64,000 bases of DNA, from contig JAUIRK010000677.1 of the NCBI GenBank assembly GCA_030549495.1, positions 372,001 through 436,000 on the forward strand. Reading direction: 5' to 3'. The DNA is from Nectonema munidae. Its lineage: Eukaryota > Nematomorpha > Nectonematoida > Nectonematidae. Both the position numbers and the translations under genes were made by a program. The notes under the pieces are model-generated. The model did not search any database, had not been told where the DNA came from, and was given only the letters and a program-made list of their open reading frames with translations. Below, piece by piece: positions 49,368-61,156 of the stretch. Numbering within the stretch: position 1 is the stretch's first letter; each line of letters begins with the position of its first letter.

Positions 49368-50394
49368 ATGACTGATCACAAATCTATAATTGTTAATAAT
49401 CTTGAGAATATTATTGAGAAAATTGATACAATGAGTAAGAAGGACATAAAATCAGAGCTTTTACGTGTCTTAAATAATTGTAAAACAGAGTCACTCATAA
49501 TATCCAAATTGGATCGAATTGAGAAATTTTTTTCTGATTCTCAAAATACTATTTCTAAACTAACTTATGCTCATGCTGTAAGCCTAACAAAAGAAGCTCA
49601 TTGGAATGCCAAAAATGAAAGTAAAAATTCAATTTTTATAAAAGGGGAAACAAATGAAGATTTAAAGTTATTAAAAAATGTAATAAAAAATAAGGATAAA
49701 AATATATTTAAAAATACTAAAATAAACAAATTGACTAGTAAAGAAAACGTTATCAAAGTTGATTTTCCCGATATTAAAAATATGAGTGCTGCAGAGTCTG
49801 AATTATCCAATTTAAAAGATCAATCTCAGTTCAAATTCATTTGTTCAAAACCTAAATCTATCTTTCCCAAGATAATTATTAGAGGTGTTGATATAGACTT
49901 ATCCAAAACCGAAATATTGAAATCTATACTTGAAAAAAATGAAGAAATATCTGATATTGTAAATAAAGGAAAAACCTTTGAAATTATTTTCGAAAAAAAT
50001 GGCAAATCTAAAAATGTAAAATCTGTTATATTTAGGATTGATCCTGAAATAAGAAAATTTCTTGAATGCAATAATAATCAAATTTTCATTGAGTTTAAAT
50101 GCTTTAGAATAAATGATTTTTTTTTATGTGAAACATTGTTCAAACTGTCTAGTGTTTGGGCATACTAAAACTAACTGTAAGCATACAAATAAGGAAATAT
50201 GTGTGTACTGTGCTGAAAATCATGAATCAAATAGTTGTTCCTTTAAAGATTGTCCAGATAAGTATACCTGTTACTCGTGTTCAGTAAACAATCATACTAA
50301 CAAAAATCATCATGGTATGTCGCATCTATGTCCTTCATATTTAAAAAATTTAGCAATAGTAAAATCTCTTACTTCATACACCTCAAATGAATAA
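49368..50394 (+). pseudogene. LINE (Jockey/CR1-like) ORF1, zinc-knuckle protein
   Basis: Starts with ATG at 49368. The first 266 codons are Lys/Asn/Ser-rich; the middle (SKPKSIFPKIIIRGVDIDLS, about residues 160-180, through KSVIFRIDPEIRKFL) looks like the RNA-recognition-like part of gag-type ORF1 proteins. A run of nine T near 50117 marks a one-base frameshift, after which the frame continues to 50394 with zinc knuckles CSNCLVFGHTKTNC and CVYCAENHESNSC and a third, C..C-rich unit. A slip at the T run, or a sequencing error there, would restore the frame. The stop TAA lies inside the start of ORF2: ATGAATAA (50387-50394). Confidence 0.86.
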
Positions 50395-53193
50395 ACAAAA
50401 CATATCTGATTTATATGATTTTGATATATTTTCTGAACTTTCTTTGGAAATTAATAAAACTAAATACTTAAATGAAGACGATATATCTTTGCTTTATAGA
50501 GAAAATATTTCACTTACCTCATTATCCATAATACATTTAAACATCAGAAGTCTTTTTGCAAATTTTTCTAACTTTTCGATTTTTTTGAGTTCTATTAATC
50601 TCCTTCCAGATTTTATAGTTTTTAGCGAAATATGGAACTCAAGTGATACTGTAAAATATAACTTAAATGGTTATAACTCGATTTTAAAGAAAGAAACCGA
50701 ACTGGAGGCGGTGTATGTATTTATTATAAAAGTATTTATAAATTAGTGCTTTATAATTCAAATGAAAATGTTGAATCACCTGCTGATTTTCTTTTAGGTC
50801 AGTTCATAGTTTTTGATACAAAGGTTTCCATACTAGCTGTTTATAGACCCCCTAACCTTTTGATTTCAGACTTTCTCTTATCTCTAAATCAGTTTATTAA
50901 GTTGATTAAAAACGAGTTTTTTTTTGTTGCTGGAGATTTTAACATAAACCTCTTGAATATATATGAAAATAGGCATGCTTTGGATTTTCTTTGTTTGATG
51001 CTTGAAAATGGTTTAATCCCAGCCATTTCTAAACCGACATGTCTGGCAAATTCAAAAACTTTAATAGACAATATATTTACAAATCAATTAGTGAACAATA
51101 CTTCCTATAATATAAATGCCCTTATAAGCGATCATTGTGTCAATTTTCTAAGACTACCTTTTTTAAAAAACAGAAGCGTGTTAACAAAAGTTTTAAAAAG
51201 AAAATTTTCACCTCAAGCTTATGAATTGTTCTTTTCTAAATTGTCAGTTGCAAATTTTGAATATTGTTATTTTTCAAAAAACGTTAATCAAATTTATGAA
51301 TGTTTTGATGGAATTATTCACGACTGTTTTACCAAATGCTTTCCTTTAGTTTCAGTCAAACAAAAGAAACCAAATTTACCCTGGTATACACAAGAATTAG
51401 CTGCATTAAATCGTCTAAAAATTCGTTACTATAAAAAATTTAGAAAAAACCCTTCATTTCATAATAAATTTCGTTATAAAAATGTGAAAAATTACAAAAT
51501 TAAAGTTAATCATATAAAATCGCAGTATTACTGTTCAAAGCTATCTACATGTGATCATAAATTACTATGGCCTGTCTTGAACACATTGATGAAAAATAAA
51601 GCAACTGCTCCCAATATTGATTTGGATATTCAAGGTTTCACAGATATCTTTTCTTTAGAACCAGACGAATCGAACCTCGAAAGTTCTTTTATTTAGTCTT
51701 TTTTACCGTCTCAATTATCTTCTTTTTACTTTAGTAAAATCACAATTGATGATATAAATATAGCTGTGAGCAGTTTGAATAACAAGAAATCTTCGGGCCT
51801 AGATGAAATAAACTTGAAATTACTTATATATATTTTGCCTATCATCCGTATTATTCTTGTTCATATATTCAATTCTTCTATACAACAGGGTATTTTTCCA
51901 GACAAACTAAAAATTGCAAAAGTTCTGCCAATTCTGAAACCTAATAAACAGCCTACCATATTCAGCTCGTATAGACCTATTTCTTTGTTATCAAGCTTTG
52001 CTAAAATTTTTGAGAAAGTTATTTTTACGAAATTGAGTAACTATCTTAACGAAATAAATTTCTTCTATAAACATCAATTTGGTTTTAATAAATCAACCAC
52101 GGATGCCCTATCAGAACTATCATTATCTGTAGCAACAGCTTATGAACAAAAAGCTAAATTGTTGTTTCTTCTTAGACTTTTCTAAGGCGTTCGATACTGT
52201 GAATCACCATAACTTACTATATAAAATTAGAAAGTTGGGCATCAGAGGCTGTTTTTATAATTTGATCCAGGACTATTTATCTTTTAGAAAAATTTTTATT
52301 CCGACGGCTATTATTCTAAGTCTGGTGTTCCTCAAGGATCAATCTTAGGTCCGCTATTGTTTTTAATTTACATAAATGACATACACAAGTGTTTAGACAA
52401 TCATAGCAAACTTATCATGTATGCAGATGATTTAACTCTAATGTTTAATACAAAAAATTCTGATCATCATGCCATTCAAGCTTCACTTAAAAACATTACT
52501 AATTGGTGTGATTTTAATAAAATAAAAATTAATCATGAGAAAAGTAACTTTATAATATTTTCCAAAAGACCAGTAAGCTCTACGCCATCTTTTTATTTGA
52601 ATAATGTTAGCATCAAAAGAGTTAGCCGAATAAAATTTCTTGGAGTAACACTAGAAGAAAATTTTTCCTTTTCCACTCATATTAATATTTGCATAAAAAT
52701 CTCTAGAATTTTAGGTTGCCTGAAAAAATTGCAAACTTACTTACCTACTAATGCACGAAAGACCCTTTATTATTTCCATGTATTTTCACACTTAAGTTAT
52801 GCAAACCTGTTATGGGGCTCTAACAATCAAACGCATCTGGTAAAACTATCAAAGTTAATGAAAAAATTTTACAAATTCATAAACGAAAAAAGTGATCAGG
52901 AAATCAAAATTTTAAATATATATCAAATTAACTCAGTTTCATCCCTCATGTTTTATTATAAACAATATGTAAAACGAAGAGAATATCACGGTCTTTTTGT
53001 TCCAAATAGTTCAGTTCATGATCATCTAACCAGACAATATAGTAAATTGCACATTCCGAGATTTAATGAAAATTCTAATTTCAGAAACATTTACTTTCGG
53101 ACATTGAATCTTGGTAATAAATTGTTAAACAAACTCAATATTTCCAGCAAAAAAATTTTTCGAAAATCCGTGGTAAAACTACTACTAAAATAA
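50387..53193 (+). pseudogene. LINE (Jockey/CR1-like) ORF2: endonuclease and RT
   Basis: Begins at ATG 50387, overlapping ORF1 by 8 nt. Endonuclease: IIHLNIRSLFANFSNF, DFIVFSEIWN, a frame break near 50700 where a GG.V.IY motif is expected, VAGDFNINLLN (50927 region), TLIDNIFTN, and ALISDHCVNFL. An in-frame TAG (51694-51696) interrupts the linker. RT: YRPISLLSSFAKIFEKVIFT, a frameshift near 52170, then FLDFSKAFDTVNH (catalytic Asp), another near 52330, PQGSILGPLLFLIYINDIHK spanning it, MYADDLTLMFN (intact YADD), and KFLGVTLEENFSF; the C-terminal domain runs to 53193. Only about four lesions, so this is the youngest or best-preserved LINE here. No RNase H. Confidence 0.92.
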
Positions 53194-53688
53194 CTTCAAT
53201 ACACTTTTCTTCTCTTTTAAATATATCCAAATATAAAATTTTATATAATAACAATACATTAAATTAAATATTATTTATCATTTTTAGGCTGTATATACAT
53301 ATTATATATATATATATGTAACATATTAAATAATCTCAATATGTAAAAAATATTTTCATTATTGCTGTCTTTTTTTCCCTCTGTTTTTTTAAAATATGTG
53401 TAATATAAACTTTGGAGACCAGTCATCTCGATGGATAGTTTTATCCCTTTGTCTTCTCTCCTCTAAAGTGATCTTCAGTGAATTGAATATATATAACCTT
53501 CAAACTCTCCATTGAATAAATTTTTTCGTCATTCTGGTGATGAAAATTTGCAGTTTTCTAAAGATTTATCATTTTTTTTCTCTTATTTAAATGAATGTGT
53601 GTATAAATTTATGAAGTCCTTTATTCCTCATGTAATTTTGCTCTTGTGTAAATGAATAAATTATTATTATTATTAAAAAAAAAAAATT
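53194..53688 (+). mobile_element. 3' untranslated region and tail of the LINE
   Basis: A+T-rich, with an AT run near 53306-53322, and ending in AATAAATTATTATTATTATT followed by twelve A (to about 53686). The (ATT)n plus poly(A) marks the likely 3' end of the element. Confidence 0.6.
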
Positions 53689-53975
53689 AGCAAATTTGAA
53701 TATCATAAAAATAATTTAAATGAGACAATATAAATTAAGTATATGATTATAATTTATTTTTTACTATATAAAATCTGAAAAACATTAATGAAAGGTAGAA
53801 AGATCTATTTATTTAAATTAAAAATAGATTAATCTATAGAATTAGCAAATTCGATTATCATTAAAAATAAATTAAAGCAGACATTATAAATAAATAATAT
53901 GTAATCTATATAAAATCTAAAAAACCTTAATCAAAATAAGAAAGATCTATTTATTTAAATAAACATAGATTCGTA
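53688..53975. repeat. Tandem duplication of about 150 bp
   Basis: Two units share AATTAGCAAATT(T/C)GA, TATATAAAATCT(G/A)AA and AAGATCTATTTATTTAAAT. A further A+T-rich run with TATAAACTAAATAATT repeats continues to about 54200. Confidence 0.6.
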
Positions 53976-54889
53976 CTAAATCTATTGAAAACTCTAATAC
54001 TTAAAAAATAAAATTTTAGTTTAGAAAAATAAAATTTATAAACTAAATAATTTAAATTAAAGAAATCTATTATTGAAAAATAAAATTTATAAACTAAATA
54101 ATTCAGATTTAATAGAAATCTATAAACTTTAGTTATTTAAAAATTATCAGGTTAGTAGGTGTCAATTTATAGAAATCTAAATAACAAAATTTATAGATTA
54201 AAAAAATCTTGTTTTATTAAAAATATAGATTTGAAATAGTAGTCATACAAATTTATTATCTTTTTTGAGAAGAATGAATAAACCCATCAACCATTAATTG
54301 AATTGGATATATTGAGAATGAAAATTTTTTTTAATGCAAATGAATTTTTTTGATTGGTTAAATTAAGTACATTATATACGTATATACAAAATATACAAAT
54401 ATATATGAAATTTTTTTGAATTAAAACATTTATGATAAATTAATGTTAATATTGTTATTTAGAATGATGATAAGAGGATTCTAAAAATATATAAAACTTG
54501 CTTTTTTGTTGAATATATGTGAAGTCATAATTTTGAGGTCGTTACGAAAGGGCCTGAAAAATCGAAAATTAAAAAAATGGAAAATTTAAAAATTTTAAAA
54601 CGTATTCTGAAAGAGTTTGATACGCTGATTCCGAATATCTAATTTGTTTGAAATGAATCGAAAGATTTTTTAATTTTTTTGAGGTCAAAGTTGAATTTTT
54701 TGTCATTTTTTCAAGTTCAAAGGCTAAAAAAAGTATTTAAAAATTTTTTAATTTAAAACATTTATAAATTTTCGTAATCAGTATAAAATTTGCTTTAAAA
54801 TGAGATATTAAAATCGAAAATTGGATAAGTTTGAAATTTTTCAAAAAATTTTCGAATATTTTTTCAAAAAAATAAAAAAAAAAATTCAA

Positions 54890-55500
54890 ATTTTTCCACC
54901 ATAGTATGTTTAAATATCAATTATATATTATGAATGTGCAAAAAAAATTGACAAAAAAAGTTTAATCTTCATTTTACACGCTAAAATATAGTGAAAAATA
55001 GCAAAACATGTGCCTATTGTTCAAGGGCTTATAAAAAAATTGTTTGAATTTATTTGAAAACTAATAATAATTCAAAAATGTAGGTAAAAGGATGCTCTTT
55101 AAGATGCGCGTGGTTTAAAATGTTTTTAAAAAAATTTCTCGCATAAAGTTTTGTTCCAAAGTTAAATTTTGGAACATTTTGACAAAAAAATTTTTTTTTA
55201 AATTAAATTTTTTTTTTCAAATTTTTTCATCATGGTGTGTTTAAGTATCAGTTATATTTTGTGAATGTGCAAAAAAAATTGAAAAAAAAATTAAATCTTC
55301 ATTTTACACGCTAAAATATAGTGAAAAATGGCAAAATTGTGCGTATTGTTCAAGGGCTTATAAAAAAAAATTTTGAATTTATTTGAAAACTAAAAATATG
55401 AAAAATGTAGGTAAAAGGATGCTCTTTAAGATGCGCGTGGTTTAAAATATTTTAATAAAAAATTCTCGCATAAAGTTTTGTTCGAAAGTTAAAATTTGAC
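54890..55500. repeat. Tandem duplication, period about 330 bp
   Basis: Two long, similar units: blocks AATCTTCATTTTACACGCTA, TGTTCAAGGGCTTATAAAAA and GGATGCTCTTTAAGATGCGC occur in both, about 330 bp apart. No coding content. The stretch 54200-54889 upstream is A+T-rich with no gene. Confidence 0.82.
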
Positions 55501-55754
55501 ATTTGATACAAAAATTTTAAAAAATTTGTTAAAATCAAAAAAAAATATATCAAAAATAAATATTTTTCAAAATTTTAAAATTCTAAAATAAAATTTAAGC
55601 AATTTTTAATAAGATGATGTGCAAATTAGAAAAAAATAATTCTTTTGATGTAAAATTTTTGAATCAAAAAGGTCAACTTTTTGAAAATTCAAACCTTTTT
55701 TTTTTTATAAAAAATGGAATTTTTTTTACAAAATCATTTATTTATAAAAGTACT

Positions 55755-55891
55755 TTAACCCATTTACGACCAATGTTCCTATTTTGGAACATAAGTAATT
55801 TCATCTTCGTCTGCTTTTTTCAATGAATTTGAATATAAATCGTCTGCGTTTTTTAGATATCGTCTGCTTTGCTTGGTCTTAAATGGGTTAA
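55755..55891. mobile_element. 129-bp piggyBac-type MITE
   Basis: TTAA flanks both sides (55755-55758 and 55888-55891). The terminal repeats are CCCATTTACGACCAA left and CCCATTTAAGACCAA right (14 of 15 identical). Inside, TCGTCTGC occurs three times and TTCCTATTTTGGAA forms a small near-palindrome. TTAA plus CCC..GGG ends are diagnostic of piggyBac; there is no coding capacity. Confidence 0.8.
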
Positions 55892-56188
55892 CTCACTTGA
55901 AATTTTTTAAAAAAATTTTGAAACATCTCGCGGGAATTGAAAAAGTGAGAAAATTTATAGTTTAGGTGCGGGTCAATGAACTCACTGTCAGGTCATTTAA
56001 CTTAGACCACGTGATAGCGCTACCGAAATGAGGCAGGGTAACATTTTATAGCTTGGAAAAATCTTTTTTAATCTAAAAGTAATTTGACTTTAATTCGAAA
56101 AAGTAAAAAAAAAAAGTGAACAGTTTTCCTATGTGTTTAATGTAAATGAGGTAAAACAACTAATTTCTTTATATAAGGTGATAAAGGC

Positions 56189-58024
56189 ATAATAAACTTA
56201 TTTATAAATATTTTGCACTGTCTTCTCGAACCAATATCCAGATGTAATCACCCATCATATTTTCATCATAGCGGCCCTGATATCTGTGCTCTATTTCTTT
56301 AATATCTTGGTGAAATCGCTCACTGTAATAAACCGTGAAAACAAAAAGAGTTTAAAGGCTTTATTGCACAAAACAGCAAACTAGATAATGTGCCCGTAAT
56401 TCATGCGCTTATATAGCATCCACAATTTGAATACGGAGATGCAGCGGTGATTGCACTTTGCTCTTTTACGTGCACATTATTTGCATGTTGGCTGTTCGTT
56501 TGGCTTTGAGATCATTTGCATAGTACACTCACCTTGCTCTTCTGAGTAAGCACCCATATTATCTTTAAACTTATCAAGATGAGCGTCCAACATATGAAGC
56601 TTTAGAGTTATTCTGCACCCCATGACACCAAAAGCTTCTACCATATTTTGAACAAGCTGTTGGTAGTTTTCAGCTCTCCTCTTTCCAAGAAAGCCTTTGA
56701 CGACTGCTTTAAAGCAGTTCCATGCCATTTTTTCAGTACCAGAAAGTTTATTTGTAAAGTCTGTAGACTGAAACACTCTCTTTATTTGAGGACCTACAAA
56801 AATACCACCTTTTATTTTTGCTTCAGAAAGCTTTGGGAAAAGGGTTTTTAGGTACGTAAAAGCTTCTGAATCGGTATCTAAACCTTTAACAAATTGCTTC
56901 ATTAAGCCTAGCTTAATGTGTAAAGGGGGCATAAGGACAAGTTGAGGATCAACAAGTGGCTCCCACATGACATTTCTTATCCCAACTACATAGTCTTTCC
57001 TCATTTCCCAATTTTTTCTTTGGAAATGCTGAGTGGTAGCTCTACTGTCCCAGCAGCATAAAAAACACTGAAATTTTATGAAGCCTCCTTGAAGACCTAA
57101 TAAAAAAGCTACCATTTTAAAGTCTCCAATGACTTCCCACTTGTATTTTTTGTATTTAAGAGCTTCAAGAAGTACTTTAACACTGTAATAGTCTTCTTTC
57201 AAAAATACTGAGTGGGCTAACGGCAATGTTGGAAGTTTATTGCCGTTATGCAAAAGAACTGCTTTTAAGCTTGTGGTAGAACTGTCTATGAACAAACGCC
57301 ATTCATTGGGAACAAAAAGAATTTCAATAACTTGGAAAAGCCCAGGCACATCGTGACAGAAGCAAAGTCCATCCTTTAAAGTATAAAAATCAGAATAAGG
57401 TTTATGTCTAAGTCTCTGACTTGTAACCTCCACCTCTTTCTGTACTAAATTCCATTCTTTCATTCTTGATATAAAGAGTCCGGAATTGGCTTTGGTTGGA
57501 GCCATATCTCGTATCAAGTCATTTATTTCTTTTTGATTGGGAAAATGAGGAGATTTTTCTGTAGTTTCAAGTAAGAATTCTTCAGTCTCAGATTCAGTTG
57601 GTTCTTCACTTGTTATACTATATGTATCTGTTGCTTTAGCTGAAGTTGGTGCCACAGGGGGAGGGTAATTTGAACAATGAGGAATTGGAGCAATAGAAGA
57701 TGGGATATCTGGATATTCTATAAAAGTACCACTTGTTCCTTTTCTTTTGATGCTAACATCCACCTTGCAAAAGTAACAGTTTGTAAGGTGATCAGTAGGT
57801 TCTAGCCAAATCCTAAGGAGTGAGAATTCCATTGACCTCTTTTCACCTCTTAACCAGCCTTCTAGAGTCTTTTTGTAGTGTTCACAGCAAAAATGAGGAG
57901 CCCAGAGTTTTTCTTGATCCCCAACTGCCATACCAAAGTATTTTTCATACGCTTCACACACCTTCAATGAAGTTTTTAAGGAAAATTTGTTGTGTCTTTT
58001 CTTAATATACTCCCCACATATGTA
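56189..58024 (-). pseudogene. Uncharacterised repeated arthropod family gene, interrupted by a solo LTR
   Basis: The better copy of the family also seen at 15430-16160. The open frame continues upstream of 57967 (first codon there is TTG) through an ICGEYIKK segment to about 58024, where an AG or a small insertion blurs the start. The N-terminus has Cys/His pairs (HFCCEHYKKTLEGWLRGEKR and LTNCYFC). The middle contains SGLFISRMKEWNLV, SDFYTLKDGLCFCHD and YDPLV-like text (WEPLVDPQLVLMPPLHIKLG), then KQFVKGLDTDSEAFTYLKTL, FPKLSEAKIKGGIFVGPQ and LKLHMLDAHLDKFKDNMGAY. The 204-bp LTR at 56324-56527 interrupts the frame at SEEQGE; the remaining C-terminus (FHQDIKEIEHRYQGRYDEN, then GDYIWILVRED) is intact beyond it. 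Such proteins are multicopy in arthropods; function unknown to me, likely transposon-associated. Confidence 0.78.
56319..56532 (-). mobile_element. Solo LTR inside the family gene
   Basis: A 204-bp insert (56324-56527) starts TGTACTATGC and ends TTTATTACA in minus orientation, i.e. with TG...CA ends, and is flanked by the 5-bp direct repeat CTCAC (56319-56323 and 56528-56532). It contains a TATA box (TATATAAGCGC) and an AATAAA signal (GTGCAATAAAGCC) downstream in the same orientation, as expected for U3-R of an LTR. Removing the insert and one CTCAC copy would restore the surrounding reading frame. An intron reading of the same sequence (CAAG|GTGAGTG ... TTACAG) was considered but puts the downstream exon out of frame. 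Confidence 0.8.
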
Positions 58025-58245
58025 CTGTCAAAGCATATGCTTAAATATACTTATTTATGGTGACGGTTCAAAATGACATCATGTCGGTATAACATTTATG
58101 ACTCATTATATTAATTTTAAAGTGAGTGATTAAAATGACTCATAGAAAGTAATTTAAGAAGAATTTTAAATTAAAATGATTGAATTGAATAATAATTAAA
58201 TTAAAATGACTCATGAACAGTAATAGGAGAAGAATAGTGAGGAAA

Positions 58246-58584
58246 CTACAGACATATCTTCGTAACCAAATGGAACATTAATGGAGATTTTTGGGTAAAA
58301 CAGTTTATGTTCCGTTGGTTGTAAAGAATTTTGCTCAAAATTGTTTTGGCTTTAATTTTAGATTCATTATCAGGAAACTTGAAGAAAATTGAGTTCTTGC
58401 AATGAGCAGCTTTTTTTATAGATAAATTTTCTAAAGCCTTTTCAGAAAATTTCAATATATCGTCTTTTTCTTTAGTTGATATTAGAATATGATTTTTATA
58501 AGAAGGTGATTCTTTTATAACTTGAGAGTATGTTTTCACTTTTTTGATTGCGTGGTTGATATTTTTTGTTCGTATTAACTTCAT
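58246..58584 (-). pseudogene. LINE ORF1 fragment
   Basis: A 112-codon minus-strand frame: VKTYSQVIKESPSYKNHILI, STKEKDD, and NSIFFKFPDNESKIKAKTIL. The order SY..V.K...H.ILI.....D....F...L is reminiscent of the nucleoprotein of Jockey/CR1-like LINEs. No RT nearby. The rest of 58025-59166 is A+T-rich without a gene. Confidence 0.48.
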
Positions 58585-59354
58585 TCAAATGAATTTTTTC
58601 ATTTATTTCATCTAGTTTTCTATTAATATCGTTGAGCTGAACTAAAGGTCAATGTGGTGTTTTTAAGCTTTTTGAGCAAGGAATGAAATAAATAAAAACT
58701 CCATTAAATATGATATGGGGATATAGTGTTCTAAAATTTTCATAACCTTTGGCTAGCCTATTATTATATAGATATCACATAAACATTTCAACCAATAATA
58801 TTGTTTCCATGAAATAAAACTGCAATTTAAAATTAAGTGTTTTGAACTTTTGTGTAGTATTTTTGGAATGGTGCTTTCAATATCTATGTAAAATTTTTTT
58901 TGAAATTTTTTATTTTAAGTATGTTTTTTTGTATTTTACGATTTTTATACTGGCTTATCGTCAGATTTTACATAATGAACTATGAGTGTGATCAGAATGA
59001 CTAATCAGCCATTTTTTATGTGTGTAGCACGAACTCATTATTTAAAAATATAATTGTGTGAAATAGCACAAACAGTATGCGTTAGTAAAGTCATTGTTTA
59101 CTCATCCAAAAAACAGATTAACCGATCTTATTAGTAAGTAATACCAATTTTTCTCTCAGTGATGGTTTGTGGCCCAGAGGCGTAGCTAGTGGGGGCGCCA
59201 GGGGCGGTCCGCCCCGGGTGGCAGATTTTAAGCGGCGGCATTTTGTCCTAAGGTCATTTGTTAAAATATTCCATTTAATTTTTAGTTTAAATTTTCTGTT
59301 CAATTTAATCGATTCCAGTTAATTTTAGTGGAGGGGGTCAAAAAGGCACTCCCC

Positions 59355-59374
59355 CCCGTCACTGATAGGGTTAA
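59355..59374. other. piggyBac-type terminal motif inside the hAT element
   Basis: CCGTCACTGATAGGG followed by TTAA, preceded by a C run. Identical to the end at 36787-36805 and the inverted counterpart of 61506-61525. Either a small nested insertion remnant or chance similarity of hAT subterminal sequence. Confidence 0.45.
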
Positions 59375-59659
59375 GGGGTCCAAATTTTAGTATAAAAGTT
59401 GCAATCAAATCTGAGCTCTTTTTTGGCTTACAACGATTTATCTATTAATAAAAAAATGGAAAAAATTTATTATTAGAGGAAAAATTGTCATTCAAGCTTA
59501 GTTCTAATATACATTAATAAGTAGAAAAGAAATATTGTTTTAATAATATTTTTGTAATATAAGCTTTTTTGAGAATTTGAGTTTATTCTTTACTATATAT
59601 TGGGAAATTTCTATGGATATTTTAAAATTTTATATGTATTATTTGCCCACTTTAGACAG

Positions 59660-61156
59660 ATGAAGCGAACGAAAGAGAGTGGTGCTGCATTCCTAAAGAT
59701 AAGGAAAAAGAGAGAAGAAGAAGCAATTAGGAATCAGGGTACTTTGCTGAAGTACATCTCACGGCCTGCAACAGAGGGAAATGAAAATACTGTAAAAATT
59801 ATAGATGCTTTTGTAAAAAGAAAACTTTCCAAGTAAAACTTGGAAAAAGTTGGAAATATCCTACCTTTCACCAACAATTCAGAATGAATTTGTTGCAATC
59901 TTGGGAAATCAAGTCAGAAAAAAAATCATTGAGCAGGTGAAGAAGAGTAAATACTTCTGCATTATTTTTGACAGTACTCCCGATGTTTCTCACAAGGATC
60001 AAATGAGTCAGGTCATACGCTATGTCAAAATGGAGGGAAACGAAGTTAAAGTAGAAGAATCATTTCTTCGCTTTATTGAGACTAAAGGAAAAAATGCTGA
60101 ACTAATTACTGAGACTATTTTGGATAAGTTAAGAGAAGACGACATTCAAATTCAAGACTGTCGTGGGCAAGCATTTGATAATGCTGCTGTGATGGCAGGT
60201 CATCGATCTGGTGTTCAGACACGCATTAGGGCAATCAACCCAAAAGCGGTATTTATACCCTGCACCAATCACACACTTAATTTGGCAAGTGTGCATGCTG
60301 CTTCAGTGGCTGTTGATTCTGTTACCTTTTTTGGAACATTAGATCGTTTGTTCTCATTCTTTTCGGCGTCAAATCATCGATGGGATATTTTGATGGCCAG
60401 AACTGGTGAAACTATCAAACGTGTTGTCGAAAAGAGATGGAGTAGTAGATCAGATGCTGTGAACGTTCTACAGAAAAAATTTTCGCAAATTATTCGAGCT
60501 CTAGAACAACTAACCGAAGATACAGAAAACCCAATTACTAGGTCAGATGCAGGATTGATTCTTCATTCAATGCTATTTTTTCCTTTTCTGTCTTTTCTCG
60601 CCCTTTGGAAAATTGTTCTTCCTGAACTTAATGATGCTCAAAAGTACCTCCAAGCAAAAGGACTGAGTTTAGAGCAATGTGCGCTCAAACTCTCTGCCTT
60701 AAGAATAGCTCTTCTTCAAAATAGGGAGAAAACTGTGGAAGAAGCAATGCAATACTCTAAAGAAAATTGTTCTGAAATGGGAATAAGCATGGAACGTAGA
60801 ATTCGTAAAAAGAGACGTTTGGATGGTGAAGGATCTAGCGATGCAGCAATTCAATATGAGGCTGAGCTAAGAAGAGAAATGTTTTCTGTGCTAGACAAGC
60901 TTATTGAAGAAATATCCTTTAGGTTTGGACAAGTACTATTACGTGTGTTTCTAACTCGTGCAATTAGTGTTGCAAGCTGCGAAAATCATTTTCAAAATTA
61001 AAGCTAATAAAGAACTACCTTAGAGCATCTATGAGCCAAACGAGACTAACTGACCTAGCGATACTCTCCATTGAGCGTGAATATGCCCAAGAAATAGATT
61101 TTCAGGATGTGATAAAAGATTTTGCTGAGAGAAAAGCCAGAAAAGTTAAATTATGA
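59660..61156 (+). pseudogene. hAT (Tip100/ZMYM1-like) transposase with internal deletions
   Basis: Starts MKRTKESGAAFLKIRKKREE (ATG 59660, preceded by a TTTAGACAG acceptor-like sequence), a typical N-terminus of this family. A stop follows at 59834-59836, and the TTF/BED-type zinc finger region is deleted. From 59850: EISYLSPTIQNEFVAILGNQ, KSKYFCIIFDSTPDVSHKDQ (first catalytic Asp), GQAFDNAAVMAGHRSGVQTR (second), and PCTNHTLNLASVHAAS. A further deletion follows SFRFGQ; then VFLTRAISVASCENH and, after a one-base frameshift near 60990, FSKLKLIKNYLRASMSQTRL from the C-terminal dimerisation region through to the stop at 61156. Too short and broken to be active, but its terminal repeats could be mobilised by a related transposase. 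Confidence 0.92.

Noticed and set aside
56324-56540. A GT-AG intron at CAAG|GTGAGTG in the family gene
   Set aside because: Splicing to the only nearby AG puts the downstream conserved FHQD segment out of frame, whereas a 5-bp direct repeat and TG...CA ends explain the insert as a solo LTR.
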